NCBI GenBank assembly: GCA_905221605.1
Contig: CAJNDS010002657.1
Coordinates: 468,501 to 532,500 of the forward strand
Length of the DNA stretch: 64,000 bases
Reading direction: 5' to 3'
From: Symbiodinium natans
Taxonomy: Eukaryota; Sar; Dinophyceae; Suessiales; Symbiodiniaceae
Shown here piece by piece: positions 34,201 through 42,500 of the stretch. The notes beneath the pieces are model-generated. The model saw only the letters and a program-made list of their open reading frames with translations. It was not told the DNA's origin and searched no databases. A program made the translations under genes and the position numbers. Each line of letters starts with the position of its first letter. Position 1 is the stretch's first letter.

Positions 34201-36661
34201 GTTGAGGGCTGAGGGGTAAGGGTTCGGGGTTGAGTCGTTAGGGCTTAGCGCCAATTCTCAAAATGATGATCACCTGCTTTTTGGCCTTCAGAAGTAGCAG
34301 GGGCCGTGTTGCAACGTTCTATATTTTCCCTTTTTTTGGGTTCAAGAGGATCATATTTAGGACCTAATTTCAGAGGGGTTTAAGGGCCATCCTAGCAAGA
34401 AGGGATCATAGTTCATGGACCTGACCAAAACATCCTCTAGGGCTGTTTCTGAGGTTTGCAGATCGGTCTGGAGTGCTGCTAAGGATCTGTTAAACGATGT
34501 TGCCCGGAAGCCGCATTGCTTACCATCATCGGAACTTAGCTAAAGCTCCCTCCGGAACAGCAAGCCCCTAACCTTCAACCCTAAACCCTAAACCCTAAAC
34601 CCTACACCCTACATCCCTAAAACCAGGGCTTAGGCTTCCGCCTTTAGAGGGTGCAAGGCTTGTGGCCTTAGGGTTTATCGTGCTTGTGACTTTAGGGTGT
34701 CGAGTTTGGGGTTGCAGCTGTGGGTCTGAGGGTTTATGATGCAGATCTCGAGGTTGAGGAGCTTTTTTTTTTTTGTGGGTTTGCTGTTTGGGTTCAGCTC
34801 CGCCAGTCACTATAGGTCTTCGAAAGCCGACGCCACACATTCCCTAAATATACACTTCAACTGCGAGGAATCCCTTCAGTCAGTTCGCGCTGTAAATGAT
34901 CCCCTTTTGCACATTTTGCGATTCCGACAGACATGGCGATAAAACTGAGTCCAAGCATGGGGTTTAGGGTTTAGGGTTTAGGGTTTAGGGTTTAGGGTTT
35001 AGGGTTGGAGGGAGCCTCCGACTCTGCTTCTGCATCCTCGGCCCTCGTCTCCCGGTCTCAACCTTAGACCCGTTCTTCCCTCCTGGGTCGTAGTAGGGAC
35101 TGCGGGAATTAGGGGTCCCATTTTTACCCTTTAAGGGATTCTACAGGGTACCTCATTCCCTCATTTCCTGCTAAGAACCAGCCAGTCTGTGAAGCCGCTC
35201 CACGGCGCTTCTTTGGGGGAGGGTTTTGTTGAGGCATGCCAGGGGTTTTGAATCGCAGCACGCGAGAAGTGGAGGCTCCACAGTCTGAAGGATCAGTGAT
35301 GAGTAGGGTCAAAAAGGTAGGGGTGAAACCCTTATAACCGGATACTTAGAACCCTACATATAGCAACCCATGCACCGGTTTCGCAAGTTTGACGTGTTGG
35401 TTCTTGGCTTGGGCTGAGGCGTGAAGGATTGATCTTCCTCCTCAGTCCTAAACCTGCAGGCCCTCCCCCAGACCCTAAACCACGCTAGGGGTCCTAAGGT
35501 CGAAGCCCCAGCTCCTCTCTTCGTTAATGCTGCCCTACTAGACACCGCTCCTCAGCCTTGCAAAGCCGACGCCCCCCGCTCCGCGAAGCCGTATTGACTT
35601 GCAGAGGTGAGATTTTGATTCGAGCTACCCGTGACCCGTGATCCCATGCACCCGTCACCTTCATGGCTCATGGGTAGCTCTCGAAAACAGGGTCCATTCG
35701 GGGGTCCTTTTTAAGTACTTGCTGTACCATATAGGGACCCAAAAAGGGAACTTATTTTAGACCATTTCTCATATTGCTGTCAGCCAAACTGCACCTTTGC
35801 AGCAGCCTCAGGGAATGGAGGGCTTTTGGGGTTTAGGGTTCAGAGGTTTCACATATTTCAGGGATTAAGACACGCACCCCTAAGGCTGTACCCCTAAAGG
35901 CTCCCCTCAATATACTCCAGGATATGGCACTGAGAAACACAAGGTTACAACCTTGACCTTGATGCCTCATCTTGCTGGTTTCCAGTAGGGAGCTTGAAGG
36001 AGCCCTGGGTTCTCTCCTTTTGCTTACTGACTACTGGAAGCCTTGAAGTCCCGTCTTTCTGATCTGAGCCTCCTGACCGAGGTTCTACTTGTAGACATGG
36101 CAGCTGCAGCCCCTGCCGGAGCCTCTGATGCGTCACCTGGGGCTGAGTGCTTTGTGACTTGGCGCCTGGGCTGAGGTGACTCCTGGGGTGCCCGGCCCGC
36201 AGATGCTGATGGAGCCTGTTACTGGGCAGTTCCCTGGGCAGCAGCCTATGGGTCAGCCAGGCCCCCTCACCTATCCCATGCCCGACAACATCCCAGCCAC
36301 CGGGCCACCAGGCCCGGGCTACGTGTACGGTGCGCCTCCGGGAACCGATGGCGCGCCCACGGATGCGCCGGCCACCACCTTGCCGCCGGCCATGCAAGCC
36401 CCAGGCCAAAACTTCATGTACGCCGTCCCTGCAGGAACCGACCCCAGTGCTGGCCCCACCTACGCCGCGCCGGCCATGGGTGAGGGTGCCCCAACAACAC
36501 CGGGGGTGCCGGGCATGGGTGATCCTCTTTACGGTGCCCCGGGCATGCCCGGTGCCCCAACCAATGCCCCGGCACCGCTTCCTGGTCAGACGATCATGGG
36601 CAACACGTACCAGGTGGGCAGAAAAAGCATCCCTCGTCCCTACTATGTGGCGAAGCAGTAG
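20083..36661 (+). CDS. Gene 1 continuation or separate gene: Pro/Ala/Gly-rich exons, EF-hand, zinc ribbon, terminal exon with stop
   Basis: A second set of in-phase exons on the same strand. In order: PMP/GAPYGAP-rich mini-exons (21200-21929), GEPVYLPP exons (22285, 23876, 24648, 25357, 26092), AYGAP exons, an EF-hand split over three exons, a CxxC...CxxC zinc ribbon, and a 162-codon Pro/Gly-rich exon ending in TAG at 36659-36661. GC donors remain common. No clear stop plus new start lies between 19233 and 20083, so continuity with the alveolin exons is possible, but no junction proves it. Between 31162 and 36176 only weak exon candidates are seen, so a gene boundary could also lie there. Pro/Gly/Ala-rich tails are compatible with a structural cortical protein. 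The EF-hand would add calcium binding. Function is inferred from motifs only. Confidence 0.5.
20586..20630 (+). CDS. Candidate short exon
   Basis: Acceptor ACAG; reads VLAGPDHPMEVVQGQ; GT donor. Confidence 0.4.
21002..21034 (+). CDS. Pro/Gln-rich exon
   Basis: Reads VTEAPQAPQPQ after CTGAG; donor GCCATG. Confidence 0.55.
21200..21265 (+). CDS. Exon with GAPQPMP end
   Basis: Starts PTYKANGNPSNYNPYG and ends APQPMP; donor GCCGGT. Confidence 0.6.
21387..21431 (+). CDS. PMP-repeat mini-exon
   Basis: Reads AMPAPQPMPAPQPMP; CCAG acceptor; donor GCCGGG. Confidence 0.6.
21554..21604 (+). CDS. GAPYGAP mini-exon
   Basis: Reads APMQPQGAPYGAPQPMP, the same 17-residue unit as at 1875-2919; donor GCCGGC. 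Confidence 0.65.
21697..21765 (+). CDS. GAPYGAP mini-exon, extended
   Basis: Starts APMQPQGAPYGAPQPMP with an extra APQPMP; 23 codons; donor GCCGGG. Confidence 0.65.
21879..21929 (+). CDS. GAPYGAP mini-exon
   Basis: Reads APTQPQGAPYGAPQPMT; donor GCCGGG. Reading on without splicing meets TGA a few codons later, so this could instead be a terminal exon. Confidence 0.6.
22285..22347 (+). CDS. GEPVYLPP exon, copy 1
   Basis: Starts VPATTTIGEPVYLPPTTAP and ends TE, 21 codons; GA donor (GATCGT). First of five related exons. Confidence 0.7.
22482..22502 (+). CDS. Candidate Gln/Pro microexon
   Basis: 21 nt reading AQQPQQP after CACAG; GA donor. Confidence 0.3.
22526..22612. repeat. Dispersed element F, copy 1
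   Basis: Begins CTTAGGGGTACTTGGGGAG and holds TTCCTAAGAAACAGCA; about 85% like 30145-30228. Confidence 0.65.
22634..22678 (+). CDS. YAPATQ exon
   Basis: Reads APAQMEPAAYAPATQ; donor GCACGG, shared with the later AYGAP exons. Confidence 0.65.
23876..23938 (+). CDS. GEPVYLPP exon, copy 2
   Basis: Starts VPTTTTIGEPVYLPPTTAP and ends AE; GT donor. Its flanks are diverged duplicates of those around 22285-22347. Confidence 0.7.
24071..24103 (+). pseudogene. Decayed copy of the YAPATQ exon
   Basis: Reads APVQMEPAAYA like 22634-22678, but the acceptor CAG has become CAT, the APATQ end is missing and TGA follows soon. A dead exon within a duplicated segment. Confidence 0.6.
24224..24337 (+). CDS. 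AYGAP exon, 709-bp unit 1
   Basis: 38 codons of GAPQTAPAY, GAPGPAY, GAPAPAY and APATYAPATQ; donor GCACGG. Confidence 0.72.
24648..24710 (+). CDS. GEPVYLPP exon, 709-bp unit 1
   Basis: Starts APTTTTIGEPVYLPPITAP and ends AE; GC donor. Without splicing TAG follows at once. Confidence 0.7.
24933..25046 (+). CDS. AYGAP exon, 709-bp unit 2
   Basis: Identical to 24224-24337. Confidence 0.72.
25357..25419 (+). CDS. GEPVYLPP exon, 709-bp unit 2
   Basis: Identical to 24648-24710. Confidence 0.7.
25642..25755 (+). CDS. AYGAP exon, 709-bp unit 3 (partial unit)
   Basis: Identical to 24224-24337. The following GEPVYLPP exon is the diverged one at 26092. Confidence 0.72.
26092..26166 (+). CDS. GEPVYLPP exon, diverged
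   Basis: Starts VPGSVPGTTTVGEPVYLP and ends TAPAE, 25 codons; donor GCGCCC. Confidence 0.7.
26313..26474 (+). CDS. Long AYGAP exon
   Basis: 54 codons of GAPAPAY-type repeats ending GAPATIQ; donor GCCGAG. Expanded relative to the 709-bp unit exons. Confidence 0.74.
26679..26720 (+). CDS. YGAPTTMQ exon
   Basis: Reads PGYAPGYGAPTTMQ after CGCAG; donor GCGCCC; CCCTAAA repeats precede the acceptor. Confidence 0.65.
28202..28305 (+). repeat. TTTAGGG tract
   Basis: About 14 near-perfect units. Confidence 0.95.
28440..28600. repeat. TATATC/TTA microsatellite
   Basis: TAT-TAT then TATCTA hexamers; just upstream of exon 28632. Confidence 0.9.
28632..28709 (+). CDS. Exon leading into an EF-hand
   Basis: Starts MLHMPGTVYPGTVMQGAP and ends GTDIFTMM, 26 codons; GA donor (GACCAT). 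An alternative start at 28648 (CCAG acceptor) would need a phase 1 partner. The FTMM end is the helix before the calcium loop in the next exon. Confidence 0.6.
29220..29254 (+). CDS. EF-hand calcium loop exon
   Basis: Reads DTNNDGVVSRD plus GA (Glu completed by the next exon). Asp1, Asn3, Asp5, Gly6, Ser9 and Glu12 fit a canonical 12-residue EF-hand loop; GC donor. Confidence 0.75.
30145..30228. repeat. Dispersed element F, copy 2
   Basis: Begins CTTAGGGGTACTTGGAAATA and holds TTCCTAAGAAACAGCA. Confidence 0.65.
30257..30293 (+). CDS. EF-hand exit-helix exon
   Basis: G plus FAAAMKSGGVVP after CTAG. Completes the Glu-Phe exit of the EF-hand. The end is uncertain: a GT donor after VVP fits phase 0, but the frame stays open to 30322. 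Confidence 0.6.
30692..30805. mobile_element. Family B inverted-repeat element
   Basis: Contains TACGAAAAATAGGGGCC near the left and TTTTCGTAAACCCCCATAT at the right. Confidence 0.6.
31082..31162 (+). CDS. Zinc-ribbon exon
   Basis: Encodes TTNCPACGNVYADDAV then FCRKCGRKRDE. Two CxxC knuckles 12 residues apart (CPAC, CRKC) fit a short zinc ribbon; donor GCGCGA. Binding role inferred from the motif. Confidence 0.7.
31620..31649 (+). CDS. Candidate short exon
   Basis: Reads NIIWKHMWQK between ATCAG and a GC donor. Single copy with no recognised domain. Confidence 0.3.
32246..32345 (-). repeat. CCCTAAA tract
   Basis: About 14 perfect units. Confidence 0.95.
33471..33606 (-). repeat. CCCTAAA tract
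   Basis: About 18 units with a few CCCCAAA variants. Confidence 0.95.
36176..36661 (+). CDS. Terminal Pro/Gly/Ala-rich exon with stop
   Basis: 162 codons including TAG, after GCTGAG. Rich in GQP, GAP and GTD motifs (PGYVYGAPPGTDGAP; NFMYAVPAGTD). Ends with a basic, aromatic tail (KSIPRPYYVAKQ). Composition matches the AYGAP exons upstream. I infer it ends the unit that includes the EF-hand or zinc-ribbon exons. Confidence 0.75.
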   Translation: MTPGVPGPQMLMEPVTGQFPGQQPMGQPGPLTYPMPDNIPATGPPGPGYVYGAPPGTDGAPTDAPATTLPPAMQAPGQNFMYAVPAGTDPSAGPTYAAPAMGEGAPTTPGVPGMGDPLYGAPGMPGAPTNAPAPLPGQTIMGNTYQVGRKSIPRPYYVAKQ

Positions 36662-36830
36662 TCCTTTGTAACCTATTTCTATTTTGGAGGTTGCTCGAAC
36701 TTGTGTTGCAGGTCTTTACATACTTCGACATACCTAAGCCCTAAACCCTTAACCCTAAATCTTAAACCCTAAGCCCTAAGCCCAAAGCCCTAAACCCTAA
36801 ACCCTCAACTCGGCTCCGTTGCATTTGCAG
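36662..36830. other. Short spacer between genes
   Basis: About 170 bp with CCCTAAA-like repeats. No AATAAA signal and no spliced-leader remnant seen. A tight head-to-tail spacer is typical for dinoflagellate gene arrays. Confidence 0.5.
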
Positions 36831-36924
36831 GGCGGTTCTTGCGGGGGGCTTGTCAGGTCAAGGTCCCCACCGAGAGCGTCAGGGACCCGACGGGTGCCAT
36901 CGCGATGCCGCTGGTTCTGACCAG
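36831..36924 (+). CDS. Gene 2 candidate 5' exon
   Basis: Reads RFLRGACQVKVPTESVR then DPTGAIAMPLVLT in one frame. May start at 36857 after TCAG. The GA donor choice leaves phase 2, which does not match the next exon, so limits or an intermediate exon are unresolved. Confidence 0.45.
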
Positions 36925-39535
36925 GATCCTATACTTGAAGGTTCATGGGTAGGTATAAGTATGGTTAGAAGTATGTTCAAACAAGGTCATAAGCCGCTAT
37001 AAATATAGCTACCCTACTGAAAGCCCCACTTCTAACTACCCATGAACCCCCAAGTACCCTATTCAGATGGAGGGCCTGCTGTTGTGAGCAGTCTAGATTC
37101 TAAGGAGGACATGATTTGGGAACTGTTTGGGCCCTTGAGTATATGGTAGCCTTGTATAGTCGCCCAATGTGTGAGCTTTGCATCTCACATTCGCATGTGC
37201 ATTCAACAGCAAGTGCCGTCGCAACTGGGCGTCCGCCAACTTGCATCCCTAAGACATCACCATATTCAGAACAGCCTTGACTTTGAGGCGTTAAACCGCC
37301 TATGAACTCTCGCAGGCTCTAAAATGCCTGCAAGCCAAGGCAGTACCCGGCATCCTTCAAGCAAATTCAGGCCGGCTGATTCGGGCACTTCTTGCATCAG
37401 CCCTTCGCGTGCTGCCCCTTCCCCACCCATCACCACCCACAGGGTGGAGGGGTTGAATATAGGGGTCGGAATGGTTACCAATAGTATTCCCTTGGTTTCC
37501 CTTTATAAATGTACGATGAGAATCCCCCCCAAACCCCACTCCAACTATTAAGGCCGCTATGTTAGTGTAAGACCCGTTCTTTGAGATGTGGGTTGTTCTT
37601 CATTTGGGTTTGTGGTTTGGGGCTTAAGGTTGAGGCGTAGTCTTCCGGGACTGGGTTTGTCTTGAAATCAGGCCTGTTGTTTTTGGGTTTAGGGTTAGGG
37701 TTCAGGGTTTAGGGTTTAGGGTTTGGGGTTTAGGGGGTGGGGGGGGGGGGGGGTTTTGTGAGAACAACAGGGTTTAGGGTCTAGCGCCACATTTCACAAA
37801 CCACAGCATGGTAATGTTGTTATGTCCATGCTCTTCCATTCGGCATGTATACAGCAAATACCACCCACGTCCCAGGCTCATGGTCGAATGCACGATCCTA
37901 CATACAATTACCAACATCATCCCGATATACTCCATACCCAACTTGCCCAGGCTAACTCTGCATTGCCCCTATATGATGCGGTGAGGGATGTTGAGGCTTC
38001 AGGGCCCCCCCCCCCCAAGCTTTAAAATCCTAGATCCCACACCTCAGACCTTGAAGCCTGAATCCTCTCTAATTTGAACCAAGCCGTAAGCCGGACCCTG
38101 ACAACCCCGAACCCCCGAAAACCCCCAGGCCTGAAGACACAGCGAGTTTAGAGTTTAGAGCTTCGGGACTGCCTAAGGCCTAAACCCTGGACCCCACGTC
38201 TATGGTTTACTTTGAAGTCCCCGGTGACAGGTGGACGGCGAGCCCCAGTATGTGGCAGGCAAGTCTGAGGCCGTGGACGGCGCGCCGCAGGTGCCGCGTT
38301 GAGGATTTACAGGAGCAGGTTTGAACATCATTTTTTTGAGAATCTCTTTTTTACCCTTCATCCCTGTGTAATCCTTAAAGAGCTACCAAAGCTGCCCCAG
38401 TTAGGGCTTAGGGCTTGGCGAAGTTCAGGGGAAGAACTCAAGGTTTGAGGGCTTCAGGGTTACGGCGTAGGGCTTTACAGCTTAGGAGAACTCATCTTTG
38501 GTTCGAAACTCGGGCCTTCTCGAAAAGTCCTAGCGTTTAGGGTTTGTGTGTGTGTTGTTTTTAACCCAGAACCCTAAACTCGGAACCCTAAACCTTAAGC
38601 CCCCAAAACATAACCCCAAGCCCCCAACCCCCTTCAAGCCCCACAAAGCTCCACCCTTAAACCTACGGATGATTATAGGATCCATAAGGGAGCGGCGTTC
38701 AGGGGTGTGTAACCCAAGGTTGCCGAATACTCCCCACTACTTTTCTAAGGCTCCCGAAGCTTCCCTAAGGTTCCCTGGGTACCTGGCCCCCATGAAGCCC
38801 ACCTTTTTTCAGGACCGTTAAGGGCGTCTTTCCTTGGGGCGAAGCCCTAAACTCTAAACCCCAGCAAGACTGGTTCGGGCTTAGGGGTTAAGGGTCTTAC
38901 GGCTTCAAGGCCGCAGAGGGTTCAGCATCAAAGGGGCACTGAAATTGCGGGGACGAAAGCAGGGACCCTTATAAGGGATCTTAGGGGTTATTTAACCCTA
39001 AACCCTAAACCCTAAACCCTAAGCCCTAAACCCTACCCTAAACCCTAAACCTAAACCCTGGGACTATATAAGGTATATATGGTTCAGCGTCGAGCGTCCT
39101 GGGCCCCCCCCCCCCATGGTATCCCCCCCCCCCCAAGTCTACTCTACGGTCCCTAAACCCTAAACCCTAAACCCTAAACCCCTAAACCCTAAACCCTAAA
39201 CCCTAAACCCTAAAACCTAAACCCTAACCCTAAACCCTAAACCTTAAGTCTTAAACCTTAAACCCTAAACCCTAAAACCCTGAACCCTAAACCCTAACCC
39301 TAAAACCAACCCCCAACCACACCACAGGGGGGGGGGATCATCTTAGTACCCCATCCGCGGGGAAAACCCTAAACCCTAAACCCTAAACCCTAAACCCTAA
39401 AACCCTAAACCGTAAACCCTAAACCCTAAACCCTAAAACCCTAAAACCCTAAAACCCTAAACCCTAAACCCTAAACCCTAAAACCCTAAAACCCTAAAAC
39501 CAACCCCCAACCACACCACAGGGGGGGGGGGGGGT

Positions 39536-39576
<41 letters not shown>

Positions 39577-42500
39577 AGGGGGGAGGGGGGGGGGGCCCGC
39601 CGGGGCTGAATCATATATGGGGGTTCAGGGGCCGTTCAAGCTCAGGGTTTGAAGGATCGGGGGGCTTCTTTACACCCAACCCCTGGGCCTTGCTAACCCC
39701 CTCGCGCAAAACCCTAAACCCAAGCCCGAAATCCTAAACCCTCAGCCGTAAACCCCAAACCCCAAACCCCAAACCCTAAACCGTAAACCCTAAACCCTAA
39801 ACCCTGAACCCGAAACCCGAAACCCGAAACCCTAAGTTCCCAAACCCCGACCACCTCGCGGCGCAGATTGGCACGCAGCGTGTGGAGCAGACGGTGGCTG
39901 GACAGGTGAAGCAACAGGCGCACGCCCTTAGGGTTCCGGGTTTAGGGTTTCGGGTTTCGGGTGTAGGGTTTAGGGTGTGCGGTTTAGTGTTTCGGGTTTA
40001 GGGTTTAGGGTTCAGGGGCTTAGAGTAGTAGGGTTTAGGTTTGTCTAGGGGGCTTAACGGTTTGGGACGTGTGCTTTCAGTCATGTCAGGTGTAGGGTTT
40101 TACACCCGGTTCTCCAATCTAGGATTTTGGGGGTTCAAGGCTGGGAGTTGACCTCACTTCGCCTTTGTTGGCTTCGGAAGAGATGTTTGGGATTAACAAA
40201 GGGGATACCTGCCTGAGCCTTAGCAGCCGAACCCCAAGCCCTAAACTCTAAACCCTAAACCCTACAAAGCCGTCGCCTGGCGCAGATTGTGGAGATTCCG
40301 CAAGTCCAGGAGGTTGTGGAGGAGCAGGAGGTCCCTGAGGTGCTTTCCCAACACATGTCAGGGGATGCGTAAGGGCAAAGCGCTCGGATCCGAAACCTCG
40401 CGTACCCAACCCCTAGCACACGAACTCCTAACACTATCAAAGCCCCTGCCCCCTCCCGCCCCGAAAAGAAGCTCAAAACCCCCCCCGAACCATCCCAAAC
40501 CCAGAAGCCCCACGCGCTCCACGCTCCACGCCCTCAAGCCCTCAACCCCAAACCTACATGCTAGTTGAGGGTTTAGGATTTAGGGTTTAGGATTTAGGGT
40601 TTCGGGTTCAGGGTTTCGGCCCGACGATCTCTTGGCAGGTGCAGGTCGTGCAGAAGGTGGTCGAGGCAGCTGGCAGAATGACTGGGATCAAAGGCGGTAT
40701 TCCCTGATTACCACAGGGGCCTTGATAACTAGAATGGGGTTTTGGGGGCTATCATGCTACATTTATCGAGGGACCATAAGGGAATACCACTTGTAATTTT
40801 TCCGACCCCTAATGATATTCTAGGCTTCATCTGATGAGGGTTGAGGAACACGGAAGCAGGAATTGCAAGAATCGGACTCCTTGATCCATTGCACGTGTGT
40901 CATGAAACCAGACAAAAGGCTCCCAAGTCCACTTGTTCCAGAGGCTTACCCCCCCTCCCCCCCAAACCCTAAACCCTAAACCCTACTAAAGCCTAACCCC
41001 TAACCCCTAACCCCTAACCCCTAACCCCTAACCCCTAACCCCTAACCCCTAACCCCTAAACCCTAAACCCTAAACCCTAAACCCGAAACCCGAAACCCGA
41101 AACCCGAAACCCTAAACCCTACCAAAACCCAACCCCTAAACCCTAAAGAGCAACGTTGCTCAGCGCTTTCCATGTTCGCCGGACACGTCTCGCCTCTCTG
41201 GGCCCGCAGGTCCCTCAGATCATGCAGCAGCCAGTGGAGCAAATCGTGGAGCAGATTGTGCAGGCACTTGCAAGAACCCCTAAACCCTAAACCCTAAACC
41301 CTAAACCCTAAACCCTAAACCCTAAACCCTAAACCCTAAACCCTAAACCCTAAACCCTAAACCCTAAAGCCTCGTCCCCCGGGCTGGTTTGCAGAGTAGC
41401 CTCAGACATGGATTCGAGCCCCCAAGTCTCCGCCCCCCAGCCCATGGCCCTAAACCAGACCATTGGGAGTCAGAGCTGAGGTCCGGTCGAGCTGGGGTGT
41501 GGGTTTAGGGTTTAGGGTTTAGGGTTTTGCATCTCTGCCACTACCCTTGCCCCACCCCAAAACCACACAACGCCCGGAGAAAGGAGCCGCGTGTACTTCC
41601 AGACATATTGCGGGCTTACGAATATAGGGGGACCCCGACAATAGACCCCCAAAGAGCAGGGTTCCCTTACAGCAAGGACATCCAATACGACACCCCGAGT
41701 TCCGGAAAAGAAAAGGACCCCACACGCAATCCCTCAAGAACCCATGCCTTGGAGCCTGGCACCATGCCCCAGAGTTCGCGGACCATTGGGTCCAGCGAGC
41801 CAAGACTCAAAGCTACAACTCTCAGAAAGACTCAATGCCCTGTGGGCATACCCTTAAAAGAAATTCAGGGGTATGGTAGTATCCTCCCTTCGACTCCCTT
41901 ATAACTATCCTTTTCTAGGTGAAGGGGTATGGGTTGGGGTGTGGTGAATCATTAGAACAACGGGATCTGCCAGGTGCCTCAGGTCATCCACCAGCCAAAG
42001 GTGTCCCATCGTCAGGTTGAGCAGGTTGCTGCTTGGCGGAGTGGGAAAGACCCACACCCACCGCTAGGGTTTAGGGCTTGGGGCTTAGGGCTTAGGGCTT
42101 AGGGCTTAGGGCTTAGGGCTTAGGGTTTAGGGTTTGGGTTTGGGGTTCCCCCCCTACAAACCCACCGCACCATCCCCCCCGCCCTGCTCCGCGTTGAGGG
42201 CTCAGGGTTTAAGGCTTCAGAATCTTTCCCGAAGGCCCTAAGGGCTACTCTTTTAAGGAGCTTGTGGGCCCAAACGACCATCTGTTGTGTCGAAGGGCTT
42301 TAGGAGCTGAGCGCGTTAGCATGCACTTTAGTGCTTCAGGGTTGCAGGGCTTGGGGCTTCGGGCTTGAGGTTGATGAGCCCAAGTGGCCACAGAGCAGTG
42401 CCTAATTCAGAGATCTCAGGTCGATGTCCCAATTCCTCAGACGGTCGAGGAGGTCGTCCACGTGCCTGTGATGCAGACCCAAGCCCGCTCGGAGCCTCAG

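Larger units (their letters stand above)
31163..36175 (+). other. Long stretch without a secure exon
   Basis: Holds TTTAGGG/CCCTAAA tracts (32246, 33355, 33471, 33955, 34135, 34960), an AT microsatellite (32505-32575), a GGGGTCC-type inverted-repeat region (33150-33290), and weak exon candidates near 33117-33161, 33435-33470 and 35780-35815 (QTAPLQQPQGME). A gene boundary could lie here. Confidence 0.5.

Noticed and set aside
36662-38230. Search for a dinoflagellate spliced-leader remnant or AATAAA signal at the gene boundary
   Set aside because: Neither was seen on reading; absence by eye is weak evidence, so no regulatory feature is called.
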